Shown: positions 35,246 to 45,522 of the stretch, piece after piece
How positions within the stretch are numbered: position 1 is the stretch's first letter
Layout of the letters: each line of letters starts with the position of its first letter
DNA from: Bosea sp. RAC05
GTDB lineage: Bacteria; Pseudomonadota; Alphaproteobacteria; Rhizobiales; Beijerinckiaceae
Length of the DNA: 64,000 nt
Direction of reading: 5' to 3'
Assembly: GCF_001713455.1 (NCBI RefSeq)
Contig: NZ_CP016464.1
Coordinates: 4,822,001-4,886,000, forward strand
The notes under the pieces: model-generated
Database searches by the model: none
What the model was told of the DNA's origin: nothing
What the model saw: the letters and a program-made list of their open reading frames with translations, nothing else
Made by a program: the position numbers and the translations under genes

Positions 35246-35851
35246 TCAGGCGACGCGGGCGAGCTCCGCCTTGGCGTCGTTGATCGCCTGCTCGCGCGCC
35301 TCGGGGCCGTAGCCCAGCTTCTCGGCGCGCACGAAGGTGACGTCGCTGATGCCGATGAAGCCCAGCATCGTGCGCAGATGCGGCTCCTGCGAATCCAGCG
35401 CCTGGGTCGGGCCGGAGCTGTAGATCCCGCCGCGGCTCTCGACGACGATGGCGCGCTTGCCCTCGAGCAGCCCGACCGGGCCCTTCTCGCCATATTTGAA
35501 GGTCACGCCGGCCCGCAGCACATGGTCGAACCAGGACTTCAGCGTCGAAGGGATGCCGAAATTATACATCGGCGCGCCGATGATCAGGGTGTCGGCCGCC
35601 TTCAGCTCGGCGACGAGCGAATCCGACAGGGCCTTCGCCGTGCGCTGCGCGTCGTTGGCGGGCTCGGCGCCACGGATCGCGGCGGTGGAATCGGTGGTCA
35701 GATGCGGCACGGGGTTGGCGCCGAGATCGCGCTCCACCACGACCAGCGCGGGATCGGCTGTGCGCAGGCGGGCGACCGTCTCGTCGATGAGCTGCTTCGA
35801 GACCGAAGCCGCACCGGCGGCGCTGCTGTTGATGACGAGAAGATGGGACAT
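35246..35851 (-). CDS. azoR: FMN-dependent NADH-azoreductase
   Basis: A 201-aa flavodoxin-fold NAD(P)H:quinone/azo oxidoreductase. The sequence MSHLLVINSSAAGAASVSKQL fits the FMN phosphate loop. The middle has IIGAPMYNFGIPSTLKSWFDHVLRAGVTF, a signature of AzoR, and later ESRGGIYSSGP. The start is ATG 35851; the longer open frame upstream reaches into the divergent LysR gene and is not real. The LysR gene 114 bases away in the other direction probably senses an electrophile or quinone and controls azoR. Confidence 0.92.
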   Translation of the reverse strand: MSHLLVINSSAAGAASVSKQLIDETVARLRTADPALVVVERDLGANPVPHLTTDSTAAIRGAEPANDAQRTAKALSDSLVAELKAADTLIIGAPMYNFGIPSTLKSWFDHVLRAGVTFKYGEKGPVGLLEGKRAIVVESRGGIYSSGPTQALDSQEPHLRTMLGFIGISDVTFVRAEKLGYGPEAREQAINDAKAELARVA

Positions 35852-35965
35852 GGTGCTTGATCCTGAAACCGGGAACGGGTTCGATGCGATGGATGTAGCG
35901 GCGCAGGTCCAGCAACGGTATGCGCGGGAGAAGCACCAAACTGTTGCACCCACGGGAACAGCGTC

Positions 35966-36961
35966 ATGTCCGAGCTGGACGACATCCGCAGCTTCGTCGC
36001 CGTGGTCGAGAGCGGCGGCTTCGGGCGGGCCGGGCATCGGCTCGGCCTGTCCAAGTCGATCATCAGCCGCCGCGTCGCGCGGCTGGAGGCCGAACTCGGC
36101 ACGCGCCTGCTCAGCCGGACCACGCGCGGCATCGCCGCCACCGAGGCCGGCCTCGAATTCAAGGCGCGCGGCGAGCGCATCCTCGCGGATCTGGCCGAGG
36201 CCCGCGACGCCGTCGCCCAACAGGCGGGCGGGGTCGTCGGGCGGCTGCGCCTGTCGATGCCGCTCACCTTCGGCAACCGGCATGTCGCGCCGGTCCTCGG
36301 CGAACTCGCGACGCGCCATCCCGGCCTCGAGCTCGATGTCGAGGCCAGCGACCGCTATGTCGACCTGATCGGGGAGCGCTTCGACGCCGCCATCCGCATC
36401 GGCACACTGAAGGATTCGAGCCTGATCGCCCGCAGGATCGCGCCGATCCATGGCGTTATCCTCGCCAGCCCGGCCTATCTCGCGGCGCGGGGGCGGCCCG
36501 CGACCCCGGTCGATCTCGCCGGCCATGACTGCCTGCTCTACACCGGCACCAGCAATCCCGACTGGACCTTCCGGGTCGGACGGCGCCGCGTCTCGGTTCG
36601 CCCGGCCGGTCGCCTGCGCTCCGACAGCGGCGAGACGCTGCTGGACTGGGCCAAGGCGGGACTCGGCATCGTGCAGTTGCCGACCTTCATCGCCAGCGAC
36701 GCCATTCGCGACGGCGCGCTCGAGCCGCTGCTCTGGGAGTTCCCGCTGCAGGAACACGCCCTCTTCGTCGTGAGGCCGCCGGGAGCCTATGTGCCGGGCA
36801 AGGTCCGCGTGCTGATCGACCTGCTGGTCGAGCGTTTCGGCGGCGCGCCCTATTGGGACCCCTGCCAGGCGGCGGCGCGCGAGCGCGGCGTCACGCTCGG
36901 GTTCAAGCCCGGCTTCGATACCGAAGCGGAGGACGCGCAGGAGGATCATCAGCCGGCGTGA
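35966..36961 (+). CDS. LysR family transcriptional regulator (divergent from azoR)
   Basis: A 331-aa regulator. The HTH begins MSELDDIRSFVAVVESGGFGRAGHRLGLSKSIISRRVARLEAELGTRLLSRTTRG, a standard LysR N-terminus, and the two-lobed effector domain follows. The C-terminus is about 30 residues longer than usual and is charged (DTEAEDAQEDHQPA). Divergent from azoR, so it is the likely activator or repressor of that gene. The neighbouring GST gene may also respond to the same stress. Confidence 0.9.
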   Translation: MSELDDIRSFVAVVESGGFGRAGHRLGLSKSIISRRVARLEAELGTRLLSRTTRGIAATEAGLEFKARGERILADLAEARDAVAQQAGGVVGRLRLSMPLTFGNRHVAPVLGELATRHPGLELDVEASDRYVDLIGERFDAAIRIGTLKDSSLIARRIAPIHGVILASPAYLAARGRPATPVDLAGHDCLLYTGTSNPDWTFRVGRRRVSVRPAGRLRSDSGETLLDWAKAGLGIVQLPTFIASDAIRDGALEPLLWEFPLQEHALFVVRPPGAYVPGKVRVLIDLLVERFGGAPYWDPCQAAARERGVTLGFKPGFDTEAEDAQEDHQPA

Positions 36962-37040
36962 TCGGGCTCATCACCCGATTTCGCGTGGCTTCAGGCATCC
37001 GTCCCAGCACTGTGGCAACCTCATCCGATGGAGACCGCCG

Positions 37041-37649
37041 ATGCTGCTCGTGGGAATGCTCGATAGCCCCTATGTCCGCCGGGCTGCGGTCACAGGGACC
37101 TTGCTGGGGCTGGAATTCGAGCACCGCTCCGTCTCGGTCTTCCGGCACATGGACGAATTCCGGGCGATCAACCCGCTGATCAAGGCGCCGAGCCTCGTGA
37201 CCGACGACGGCACGGTGATCAGCGAATCGCTGCTGATCATCCAGCATTTCGAGGATCTCTCCGGCCGCTCGCTGCGTCCGGTCGAGGCGAGCGTCCGGAT
37301 GCGGGACCTGTCGCTGACCGGCATCGGCATCGTCGCGGCCGACAAGGCGGTCGCCATCGAATACGAACGCAAAAGGCCAGAGGGCCAGCGCCATGCGCCC
37401 TGGCAGGAGCGCATCGTGGCGCAGTTGCACACCGCGCTGGACCTGCTTGACGCCGCCGCGGGACGAGGCGAGCTGACCGCAGGCCCCGACCTGCTGCCGA
37501 GCGACATCGCCGCCGCGATCGCCTGGGGCTTCTGCCGCTTCGTCACGCCCGAATTCGCGCCCGTCGAGCGCTGGCCGGCGCTCGACGCGCAGGCCAGCGC
37601 CTGTGAGGCACTCGACGTCTTCAAGCAGTGGCCGATCGACCGGGAATAG
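37041..37649 (+). CDS. glutathione S-transferase family protein
   Basis: A 202-aa cytosolic transferase. The thioredoxin-like domain starts MLLVGMLDSPYVRRAAVTGTLLGLEFEHRSVSV, with the active-site region near SPYVRR, cis-Pro in KAPSLVTDDG and the glutathione gamma-Glu contact ISESLLIIQHFE. The C-terminal helical domain follows. It lies 79 bases after the LysR gene on the same strand. Subclass and substrate unknown. Confidence 0.88.
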   Translation: MLLVGMLDSPYVRRAAVTGTLLGLEFEHRSVSVFRHMDEFRAINPLIKAPSLVTDDGTVISESLLIIQHFEDLSGRSLRPVEASVRMRDLSLTGIGIVAADKAVAIEYERKRPEGQRHAPWQERIVAQLHTALDLLDAAAGRGELTAGPDLLPSDIAAAIAWGFCRFVTPEFAPVERWPALDAQASACEALDVFKQWPIDRE

Positions 37650-37824
37650 CGGTCGCAGACGCCGATATCGGCGGTTTCGCGTTCACCATGCCGAAAATTG
37701 CTGCACTGCAACAGCCCGCGCCTCTTGCAATCGGGCGGCGCGGGCGCATCTTCCGGAGCGAGTTAGGGAAGAATCGCCTCCTGGTCGGTCCCGCGCCTTC
37801 AGCGCTGACAACAGGAGATGACAA

Positions 37825-38439
37825 TTGGCTCGTTCCAGAAAGGCCGGCACGACGACCGGCCATGGCGAAGTCCGCCGGCTCTGGCCCGCGGAACGCGACC
37901 TCTTCAAGGCCCATCTGTTGAGGCTCGACGAGGTGACCCGCCGCGAACGCTTCGGCACCGCGGTGAATGACGACTTTCTCGAGAACTACGCGGTCACCAC
38001 CTTCGGTGTCGGCGGGCTCGTCTATGCCTATATCGAGGACGGCGCGGTGCGCGGCGCCGCCGAGCTGCGCGGGCTCGAGGACATCATGGCCCAGACCGGC
38101 GAGGCCGCCTTCAGCGTCGAGCGCGACTGGCGTCGGCGCGGAATCGGCGGCGTTCTCTTCGGCCGGCTGATCACCGCCGCGCGCAACCGCGGCATCCGCA
38201 CGCTCTACATGACCTGCCTGCCCGGGAACGCGGCGATGCGCCGTCTCGCCCGCAAGTTCGAGGCCGATCTCGCCGGCGGCTATGCCGATGTCGAGGGCGT
38301 GATCGCCACCGGCCGGCCGACGCCCTTCACCATCCTCGACGAGGCGCTCGACACCGCCCGCGGCTTCGCCGCGATGGCGCTGTCGCTGCAGCGGCGCCTC
38401 TGGCGGCCGGCCCTGTTCGGCCGCTCGCCCGGCGCCTGA
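37825..38439 (+). CDS. GNAT family N-acetyltransferase
   Basis: A 204-aa acetyltransferase. The CoA-binding loop RRRGIGGVLFGRL (R/QxxGxG/A type) follows the beta-strand GEAAFSVERDW, and MTCLPGNAAMRRLARKF is the typical GNAT helix after it. The start is TTG at 37825, with AGGAG 7 bases upstream; no in-frame ATG matches as well. It ends 4 bases from the convergent AprI-type gene. Substrate unknown. Confidence 0.82.
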   Translation: MARSRKAGTTTGHGEVRRLWPAERDLFKAHLLRLDEVTRRERFGTAVNDDFLENYAVTTFGVGGLVYAYIEDGAVRGAAELRGLEDIMAQTGEAAFSVERDWRRRGIGGVLFGRLITAARNRGIRTLYMTCLPGNAAMRRLARKFEADLAGGYADVEGVIATGRPTPFTILDEALDTARGFAAMALSLQRRLWRPALFGRSPGA

Positions 38440-38443
38440 CCGC

Positions 38444-39133
38444 TCAGCGGCTGAGCGAGAGCGCGGCGCCCGACTTGGTGACGGCGCCGTCCATCGCGCC
38501 GCCGCCGCTGGTGCGCAGCCGCGCCACCACCGTGCCGCCCTGCTGGTAGAGATAGACCTCGCCGTCGCGGTAGTCCCAGGCCGTGACCTTCTGCAGGTCC
38601 CGGTTGGAGCAGCCGGCGGCGCTGGCGCGGTAGAGGTCGAGCGCCGGCGCGCTCGAGAGCTGCACCCGGCAGGACCCGCCGGTCGCCTCGCGGGCGGTCC
38701 AGTTGCCGATCACGCCATCGCGCGAGGTCACGGCCGGTCGGGCGGCATTGCTGCCGGCGCCGAGCGTCGCGATCTGCCCGCCACCGCCGCGCAGCGTCGG
38801 CACGTCGCTGGGCTGCGGCGCGGCCGGGGCCGGCGTCTGCTGCGGCATGCCCGGAGCGGCGGGGTTGTAATAGGGGTCCTGTGGTGGCGGCAGCGCGCCG
38901 GGCTGTCCGGCCGGAGGCGCGGACGCGACCGGATAACCGCCGGGCGGCGGCAGCGGCTCGGAGACGACCGGCGCGGAGCTGATCGCCGGGGCCGGCGGCA
39001 GGCTGGGCTGGCCATAGGCCTGCGGCGCGGGGCCGACGAAGCGCTGCGAGCCGGCGCAGGCGGTCAGGGCCAGCAGCGGCAGCAGGCCGGCGGCCTTCAG
39101 GGTCATGGCCATGGTCGCGGTCTTCTTGGTCAT
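38444..39133 (-). CDS. AprI/Inh-type (Omp19-like) lipoprotein
   Basis: A 229-aa lipoprotein. The lipobox is LLALTAC (Cys26). A long Pro/Ala/Gln-rich linker (about 35-110) links it to a C-terminal AprI/Inh-type beta-barrel: IGNWTAREATGGSCRVQLSS, then AAGCSNRDL and WDYRDGEVYLYQQGG. The two Cys match the disulfide of this inhibitor fold. Brucella Omp19, of the same build, inhibits host proteases. A second, tandem AprI-type protein is at 30345-31145. Confidence 0.8.
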   Translation of the reverse strand: MTKKTATMAMTLKAAGLLPLLALTACAGSQRFVGPAPQAYGQPSLPPAPAISSAPVVSEPLPPPGGYPVASAPPAGQPGALPPPQDPYYNPAAPGMPQQTPAPAAPQPSDVPTLRGGGGQIATLGAGSNAARPAVTSRDGVIGNWTAREATGGSCRVQLSSAPALDLYRASAAGCSNRDLQKVTAWDYRDGEVYLYQQGGTVVARLRTSGGGAMDGAVTKSGAALSLSR

Positions 39134-39340
39134 GAGGCGTCGGTTCCGATCGATCGGGCAATGCGGGCAGGCGAACGCGTCGCAGGAAACGGTTGAATCC
39201 TAGACCATTCCCGTGAACGTGACATGAGCATGATCGTGCCGGGCGTCCATAGCCCAGCCGATCTGGTTTGCGAACCCGCCGCGCGCGCTCCGGTTCCCGT
39301 TCGTCAACCGATCGGATCCCGCGGCCACAGGAGAGACCGG

Positions 39341-39760
<420 letters not shown>

Positions 39761-39774
39761 CCGCCTCCAGGCCC

Positions 39775-40707
39775 TCAGCCCTTGCGGACCATCAGCACGG
39801 CCGCGAGGATCGCGATGCCGCCGAAGGCCTGCGCCGGGGAAGGCTGTTCGCCGAAGATCGCCCAGGCGGCGAGCACCGACACCAGCGCCGGCCACACCAT
39901 GACCAGCGAGGCCGCGCTGGCGCCGTACTGGCCGAGCGACAGCGTGATCAGACCCTGGCCCAGCGCATGGGAGACGAGGCCGAGCGCGATCACCGCGAGC
40001 CAGCCCTGCAGGCTCGACGGCAGAATCGCCTCGCCCAGCGCCAGTGCGGCGACGAGGCAGAAGACCGCGCAGATCGCGCTGGAGATCAGGCTGATGCGAC
40101 CGGCCTCGGCCCTGTCCCGGGCGCGGCGGACGGCCATGATGTAGGCGGCGTAGGACAGGGCGGCGCCGACCGCCAGGCTGTCCCCGAACAGACTGCCGGG
40201 CATGGCGACCGCCGAGCCAGCCAGTTTCGGCAGGACCAGCATCAGCGCGCCGCCGATCGCCAGCGCCAGCGCGCCGAGGATGCGCCGGCTCGGCCGCTCG
40301 GCGAACAGAAGCCAGCCGCCCAGTACCACAGCGACCGGCGAGAGATTGCCGAGCAGCGAGGCGTTGGCGATCGTCGTGAAGCCGAGCGCGGCGTTGTAGA
40401 GGACGACGTCGACGCCGAAGGCGAGACCGGCGAGCACGATCGGCAGCAGCGCAGCGGAGGTCGCGGCGGGCCGGTCGGGGCGGCGCCGCTCCAGCCCCAT
40501 CCACAGCGCCAGCACCGGCAGGGCGAAGATCATCCGCCAGAATCCGGCTGCGGCGGGCCCGACATCGGCGAAGCGCACGAACACGCCCGAGAAGCCGATG
40601 CAGGTCGCCCCCGTGAGCAGCGCGACGAACATGGCGAGCGCAGGCGCGGTCGGGGAAGGCATGACGGTCGCCGGGGTGGACATGGGTGGGCTTTCGGGAA
40701 TTTGCAC
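39775..40707 (-). CDS. EamA/DMT family transporter
   Basis: A 310-aa inner-membrane protein with about ten hydrophobic segments in two EamA repeats (FSGVFVRFADVGPAAAGFWRM in the first, FGEQPSPAQAFGGIAILAAV in the second). DMT members export metabolites or amino acids. The GTG at 40707 has a strong GGAGG 5 bases before it; ATG 40683 is an alternative without a clear ribosome-binding site. It is divergent from a LysR gene, with a palindromic repeat between them. Confidence 0.88.
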   Translation of the reverse strand: MQIPESPPMSTPATVMPSPTAPALAMFVALLTGATCIGFSGVFVRFADVGPAAAGFWRMIFALPVLALWMGLERRRPDRPAATSAALLPIVLAGLAFGVDVVLYNAALGFTTIANASLLGNLSPVAVVLGGWLLFAERPSRRILGALALAIGGALMLVLPKLAGSAVAMPGSLFGDSLAVGAALSYAAYIMAVRRARDRAEAGRISLISSAICAVFCLVAALALGEAILPSSLQGWLAVIALGLVSHALGQGLITLSLGQYGASAASLVMVWPALVSVLAAWAIFGEQPSPAQAFGGIAILAAVLMVRKG

Positions 40708-40717
40708 CCGAACCTCC

Positions 40718-40825
40718 GCGTCATCCCGGACAAGCGGCGAAGCCGCGCAGATCCGGGATCCATCGGAGGGCGCTGCTCCCTACGATGGATCCCGGAGTTC
40801 CGCTTCGCTCCATCCGGGATGACGC
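40718..40825. repeat. intergenic palindromic repeat (REP family)
   Basis: GCGTCATCCCGGA at the left end is mirrored by TCCGGGATGACGC at the right, and an inner pair GATCCGGGATCCATCG/CGATGGATCCCGGA gives a long nearly symmetrical structure of 108 bases. It lies between divergent genes (EamA and LysR), overlapping the likely promoter region of EamA. Confidence 0.85.
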
Positions 40826-40932
40826 GAGGTTCGAGCGGTTCGATGAATGACGGCTTACCCCGTTCCCATCCATCGAAAAAACGGATTATTCTGATTTAAC
40901 CATTCTTAAAACCGATCGACGGAGGCGGCGCC

Positions 40933-41799
40933 ATGTCCACGCATTTCGATCTGGCGGCGCTCGACATGCTGGTGGCGGTGGTCGAGAGCGGCGGCTTCAC
41001 CGCAGCCGGCGCGCGGCTCGGGCGCACGCAGTCGGCGATCTCGGTCCGCATCCAGGATCTCGAGAACCAGCTCGGCCACCGGCTCCTCGAACGCTCGCGC
41101 CGCGGCGTGGTCCCGACGCCGGCCGGCGAGCGTCTGCTCGCCCATGCCAGGCGCCTGCTGGCGATCCAGCGCGAGGCGCTCGACGATCTCGGCGGCTCCA
41201 GCGCCTCGGGGCGGCTGCGGATCGGCATTCCCGACGACTATGTCGACGCCTTCCTGCGCCCGCTGATCGCGCGCTTCGCCGCCGAGCATCCCAAGGTCGA
41301 GCTGGAACTCCATTGCGACCTGTCGAAGCGGATCGAACCCGCCGTCGCGGCCGGCGAGTTCGACGTCGCGGTGGTAACGCAGGACCCGCGTCGCCCTGTC
41401 GGCGAGGTCGTCAGGCGCGAGCCGGTTGTCTGGATCGCGGCCCGCGGGCACCGGCCGGAACTGCAGGAGCCCTTGCCGCTGGCGCTGTTCTCGGAGGGCT
41501 GCCGGGTCAGGCCGCGCCTGCTGGCGGCCCTGGCGGAGGCCGGGACCGACCATCGCCTCGTCTTTTCCTGTTCGCATACCTCGGGCATGCTGTCGGCGGT
41601 CGAGGCGGGGTTCTGCGTGACCGCCGTCACCGAGAGCGCCGTGCCGGCCACCGCGCGGCGGCTCGGCCCGGCGGAGGGGCTGCCGGCGCTCTTCGAGCTC
41701 TCGGTCGGGCTGATCATGGGCCCGCAGCCGGGGCTGGCGGCGCGCCGCTTCGCCGATGCGCTGCGCGAGGAAATGGCGGCGCCGCGGCTGGCCGCGTGA
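40933..41799 (+). CDS. LysR family transcriptional regulator
   Basis: A 288-aa regulator. The HTH runs LDMLVAVVESGGFTAAGARLGRTQSAISVRIQDLENQLG and LLERSRRGVVPTPAGE, and the effector domain follows. Divergent from the EamA transporter gene, so it may control that exporter; effectors are unknown. The region ahead of it contains an A+T-rich patch (GGATTATTCTGATTTAACCATTC) that could be part of its promoter. Confidence 0.9.
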   Translation: MSTHFDLAALDMLVAVVESGGFTAAGARLGRTQSAISVRIQDLENQLGHRLLERSRRGVVPTPAGERLLAHARRLLAIQREALDDLGGSSASGRLRIGIPDDYVDAFLRPLIARFAAEHPKVELELHCDLSKRIEPAVAAGEFDVAVVTQDPRRPVGEVVRREPVVWIAARGHRPELQEPLPLALFSEGCRVRPRLLAALAEAGTDHRLVFSCSHTSGMLSAVEAGFCVTAVTESAVPATARRLGPAEGLPALFELSVGLIMGPQPGLAARRFADALREEMAAPRLAA

Positions 41800-41847
41800 G
41801 GCTGTCGCCCGCGCCGCATTGCCCTTTCCCCCCGCGAACACTACTGA

Positions 41848-42897
<1,050 letters not shown>

Positions 42898-42915
42898 GGA
42901 CACCGGCCCTTGGAC

Positions 42916-43125
42916 TCAGCGGGTGGCGCGGCGCGTCTCGCGCACGACGGTCGGCGCGGTGATGGCTCCGGCCGCCCCGCCCACGACGGCACCGACCGGG
43001 CCCGCGACGAGGGCGCCCGTCCCGGCTCCCGCGGCCGCGCCGCCGATGCGCTGTTCGGTGGTGTTGCCGCAGGCGGCGAGCAGGACGGTCGCGGCTGCGA
43101 CGAAGCCCAGGGTCGAAATCTTCAT
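42916..43125 (-). CDS. glycine-zipper lipoprotein
   Basis: A 69-aa outer-membrane lipoprotein with a lipobox LLAAC (Cys19). The mature part has a glycine-zipper segment (IGGAAAGAGTGALVAGPVGA, then VVGGAAGA) and ends TAPTVVRETRRATR. Proteins of this build resemble the small SlyB/YMGG-type or entericidin-like lipoproteins. The start at 43125 gives a proper signal peptide; a longer open frame reaching 43434 overlaps the rpmJ region and is not used. Confidence 0.75.
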   Translation of the reverse strand: MKISTLGFVAAATVLLAACGNTTEQRIGGAAAGAGTGALVAGPVGAVVGGAAGAITAPTVVRETRRATR

Positions 43126-43354
43126 GGTGTTGGTTCCCCAGCGTGGCGATGGGGCTGGAACGTGCCGCACGGCCCTTGGGTTCCACCCCTGCGCCGGACG
43201 GGCCTGCGCCGTCGCCGCCGCTGTGCGCTTTTCCTCAAGCCGACGCAGCCTGCGGCCTTGCGATCTCCGCAGAAATCCGTATACAGCCGGCATCGCATCA
43301 GTCGTACCATTCGCGTGGTCGATGAGGGCCCGGTTCGGCCCACGTCGCTGATCT

Positions 43355-43384
43355 CGTTTTGACAGGTTCCGTTTTGACCGGTTC
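43355..43384 (+). repeat. 15-bp tandem direct repeat in the rpmJ leader
   Basis: CGTTTTGACAGGTTC (43355-43369) is followed at once by CGTTTTGACCGGTTC (43370-43384), one base different. Each contains a TTGAC(A/C) that could act as a -35. It ends 36 bases before rpmJ. Confidence 0.6.
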
Positions 43385-43420
43385 GCCCCTTCAAAAGAGC
43401 GGATCGATGGAGTTGAGATT

Positions 43421-43546
43421 ATGAAGATCCGCAATTCGCTGAAGTCGCTGCGCGCCCGTCACCGCGACAACCAGCTCGTGCGCCGCAAGGGCCGCGTCTA
43501 CATCATCAACAAGGTCCAGAAGCGCTTCAAGGCGCGCCAGGGCTGA
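43421..43546 (+). CDS. rpmJ: 50S ribosomal protein L36 (zinc-free type)
   Basis: A 41-aa protein, [18 protein letters not shown] then [18 protein letters not shown], ending KARQG. The basic, short sequence and the [12 protein letters not shown] core identify L36. None of the four zinc-ligand positions of the C-plus form is occupied by Cys, so it is the zinc-independent form normal in alphaproteobacteria. ATG 43421 has weak AGTTGAG upstream. A terminator follows at 43595-43626. Confidence 0.95.
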   Translation: MKIRNSLKSLRARHRDNQLVRRKGRVYIINKVQKRFKARQG

Positions 43547-43594
43547 TGCTGCGGCGGGCTTGCGCCCGCCCGGTTGCCCGGTGGACGACGACCA

Positions 43595-43626
43595 GGCGGG
43601 GCGCCCCCGGGCGCACCCGCCTTTTT
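43595..43626 (+). terminator. rho-independent terminator of rpmJ
   Basis: GGCGGGGCGCCC pairs with GGGCGCACCCGCC (one bulge) around a short loop, followed by TTTTT at 43622-43626, about 50 bases after the rpmJ stop. Confidence 0.85.
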
Positions 43627-43685
43627 GCGTTTGCGGTCGCCGCTCCGTGAATTGACCTGCGCCCGTCCCCCGCTAGACTGGAGCG

Positions 43686-44336
43686 ATGATGACCGTGCGC
43701 AAGCTGACGGCAGCCGCCGTCTTGGCCGCTCTGGCGGCAGCCCCCTCGATCGCCGCCGCCCAGGCGCAGCCCCTGCCGCCCCAGCGCCCGGGCGCAGTCG
43801 CACCGGCGGACAAGGACGACAATCCCGCTGCGGCGACGGCCCCCTCGCGCGGGCCGGCCGCGACGCTCGAGCGGCTCTTCGAGCGGCTCGCCGCGGCCCA
43901 GTCGCCGGAAGAAGCCAAGGGCATCGCCAATCTGATCCAGCGCCGCTGGGCCCGTTCCGGCTCGGCCACGGCCGATCTGCTGATGACGCGCGCCCAGACC
44001 GCGATGAAGGAGAAGCGCCTCGAACTCGCGATCGAGCTGCTCGACCGCGTGATCAGCCTCGATCCCGATTGGGCGGAGGGCTGGAACCAGCGTGCCAATG
44101 CGCTGTTCCTCGCCGGCGATTCGATCCGTTCGATGCTCGATATCGGCGAGACGCTGAAACGCGAGCCGCGCCATTACGGCGCGATGATGGGACTGGGCAC
44201 GATCCTGCGGCAGCAGGGCGACGACAAGCGCGCCATGGTCGCCTATCGCCGGGCGCTGGAGATCTACCCGCAGCTCGAGGCGGTCAAGAACGCCGTCGAT
44301 TCGCTCAAGATCGAGGTCGACGGCCGCGACGCCTGA
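43686..44336 (+). CDS. tetratricopeptide repeat protein
   Basis: A 216-aa exported protein with a Sec signal peptide (1-25, ending IAAAQAQ). A Pro-rich linker leads to helical TPR units, visible in ARTAMKEKRLELAIELLDRVISLDPDWAEGWNQRANALFLAG and MGLGTILRQQGDDKRAMVAYRRALEIYPQ. TPR proteins mediate protein contacts, here probably in the periplasm. It lies just upstream of an alpha/beta hydrolase gene. Role unknown. Confidence 0.83.
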   Translation: MMTVRKLTAAAVLAALAAAPSIAAAQAQPLPPQRPGAVAPADKDDNPAAATAPSRGPAATLERLFERLAAAQSPEEAKGIANLIQRRWARSGSATADLLMTRAQTAMKEKRLELAIELLDRVISLDPDWAEGWNQRANALFLAGDSIRSMLDIGETLKREPRHYGAMMGLGTILRQQGDDKRAMVAYRRALEIYPQLEAVKNAVDSLKIEVDGRDA

Positions 44337-44379
44337 ACCGGCCGCAAATCCGGACCCGGCCTCGCCGCGTATCCGCATC

Positions 44380-45369
44380 ATGCTGACCCGCTCACTCGTC
44401 ATTCTCGCCGCCCTCGCCGTCGCGGGGCTTTGGCTCTGGTCGGAATGGCTGGGCGCCCAGGTCGCCCGGCGCCATCCGCCCGCGGGCAGTTTCGTCTCCT
44501 TCGACCAGGGCCGGCTCCACTACCGCGAGCGCCGCGCGGAGGGCGAGGCGAGGGGCACCGTCGTCCTGATCCACGGCGCCTCCTCCAGCCATGCCGACAT
44601 GCTGGCGACGCTCGGCCCCGAGCTCCCCCGCTATCGCATCATCGCCTTCGACCGCCCGGGCCATGGCTGGAGCGACCGTCTCGAGGGCGATGCGATGGCC
44701 GATCCGGCGCGCCAGGCCGCGGCGCTGATGCGGGGCATCGATGCCGTCGTCCCCGAGCGCTTCGTCCTCGTCGCCCACTCGCTCGGCGGCGCCTCGGCGA
44801 CCCGGATCGCGCTGGAGCGTCCCGACCGCCTGCATGGGCTGGTCCTGCTCGGTGCCGTCACCCATCCCTGGCCGGGCGGCATTTCCTGGTATCACCATCC
44901 CACGACCTGGCCCCTGGTCGGCCCGCTCTTCACCCGGCTCGTCGGCGTCCCGGCCGCGAGCACCCTGCTGGACTCCGGTGCCGAGAGTGTCTTCGCGCCG
45001 CGGCCGGTGACGCCGGGCTACCTCGCCGCCGCGCAGATCGAGCTGCTGCTGCGGCCCGAGACCTTCCGCGCCAACTCGCAGGACATCGCCGCGACGCTGG
45101 ATTTCGTCACGGCCCAGGCGCCGCTCTACCGCGGCATGAAGGTGCCCGTCATCGCCATCACCGGCGACAGCGACACCATCGTCTCCCCGGTCATCCACTC
45201 GGCGACGATCGCCCGGCAGGCGCCGCAGGGCCGCTTCGTCCTGCTGCCCGGCGTCGGCCACATGCCGCATCACGCCGCGCCCGAAATCGTCGCCGCCGCG
45301 GTCGATGAACTGGCGGGTCGCCGCTCAAATCTGGCGAGCCTTGCGGGCGCTGCCGCCCGGCGCGACTAA
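44380..45369 (+). CDS. alpha/beta hydrolase
   Basis: A 329-aa hydrolase anchored or exported by an N-terminal hydrophobic segment (about 5-20). The oxyanion motif is LIHGASSSH, the nucleophile elbow VAHSLGGASA, and the Asp/His of the triad are plausible in TGDSDTIV and GVGHMPHH. Starts 43 bases after the TPR gene on the same strand. Substrate unknown; relatives include haloalkane dehalogenase-like esterases and peroxidases. Confidence 0.86.
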   Translation: MLTRSLVILAALAVAGLWLWSEWLGAQVARRHPPAGSFVSFDQGRLHYRERRAEGEARGTVVLIHGASSSHADMLATLGPELPRYRIIAFDRPGHGWSDRLEGDAMADPARQAAALMRGIDAVVPERFVLVAHSLGGASATRIALERPDRLHGLVLLGAVTHPWPGGISWYHHPTTWPLVGPLFTRLVGVPAASTLLDSGAESVFAPRPVTPGYLAAAQIELLLRPETFRANSQDIAATLDFVTAQAPLYRGMKVPVIAITGDSDTIVSPVIHSATIARQAPQGRFVLLPGVGHMPHHAAPEIVAAAVDELAGRRSNLASLAGAAARRD

Positions 45370-45522
45370 AGGTATAAGACTTTTGTCGCGCTTTCCGAGG
45401 GTCGGGGATTCCGCCACCTTACCCTGCGCTTTAGTTCAAACTTGACGTAACGACGCCAGCCCTTCGCCCATCATGGCGCGGGGCCAGAGACGTATTGACA
45501 CGTCACAAACGGGGGAACGTCC

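Noticed and set aside
35852-36949. Upstream extension of the azoR frame into the divergent LysR gene
   Set aside because: Antisense to the LysR gene; the AzoR family starts at MSHLLVINSS.
37628-37921. 97-codon open frame between the GST and GNAT genes
   Set aside because: Overlaps the starts and ends of both neighbours, with no motif and no good ribosome-binding site.
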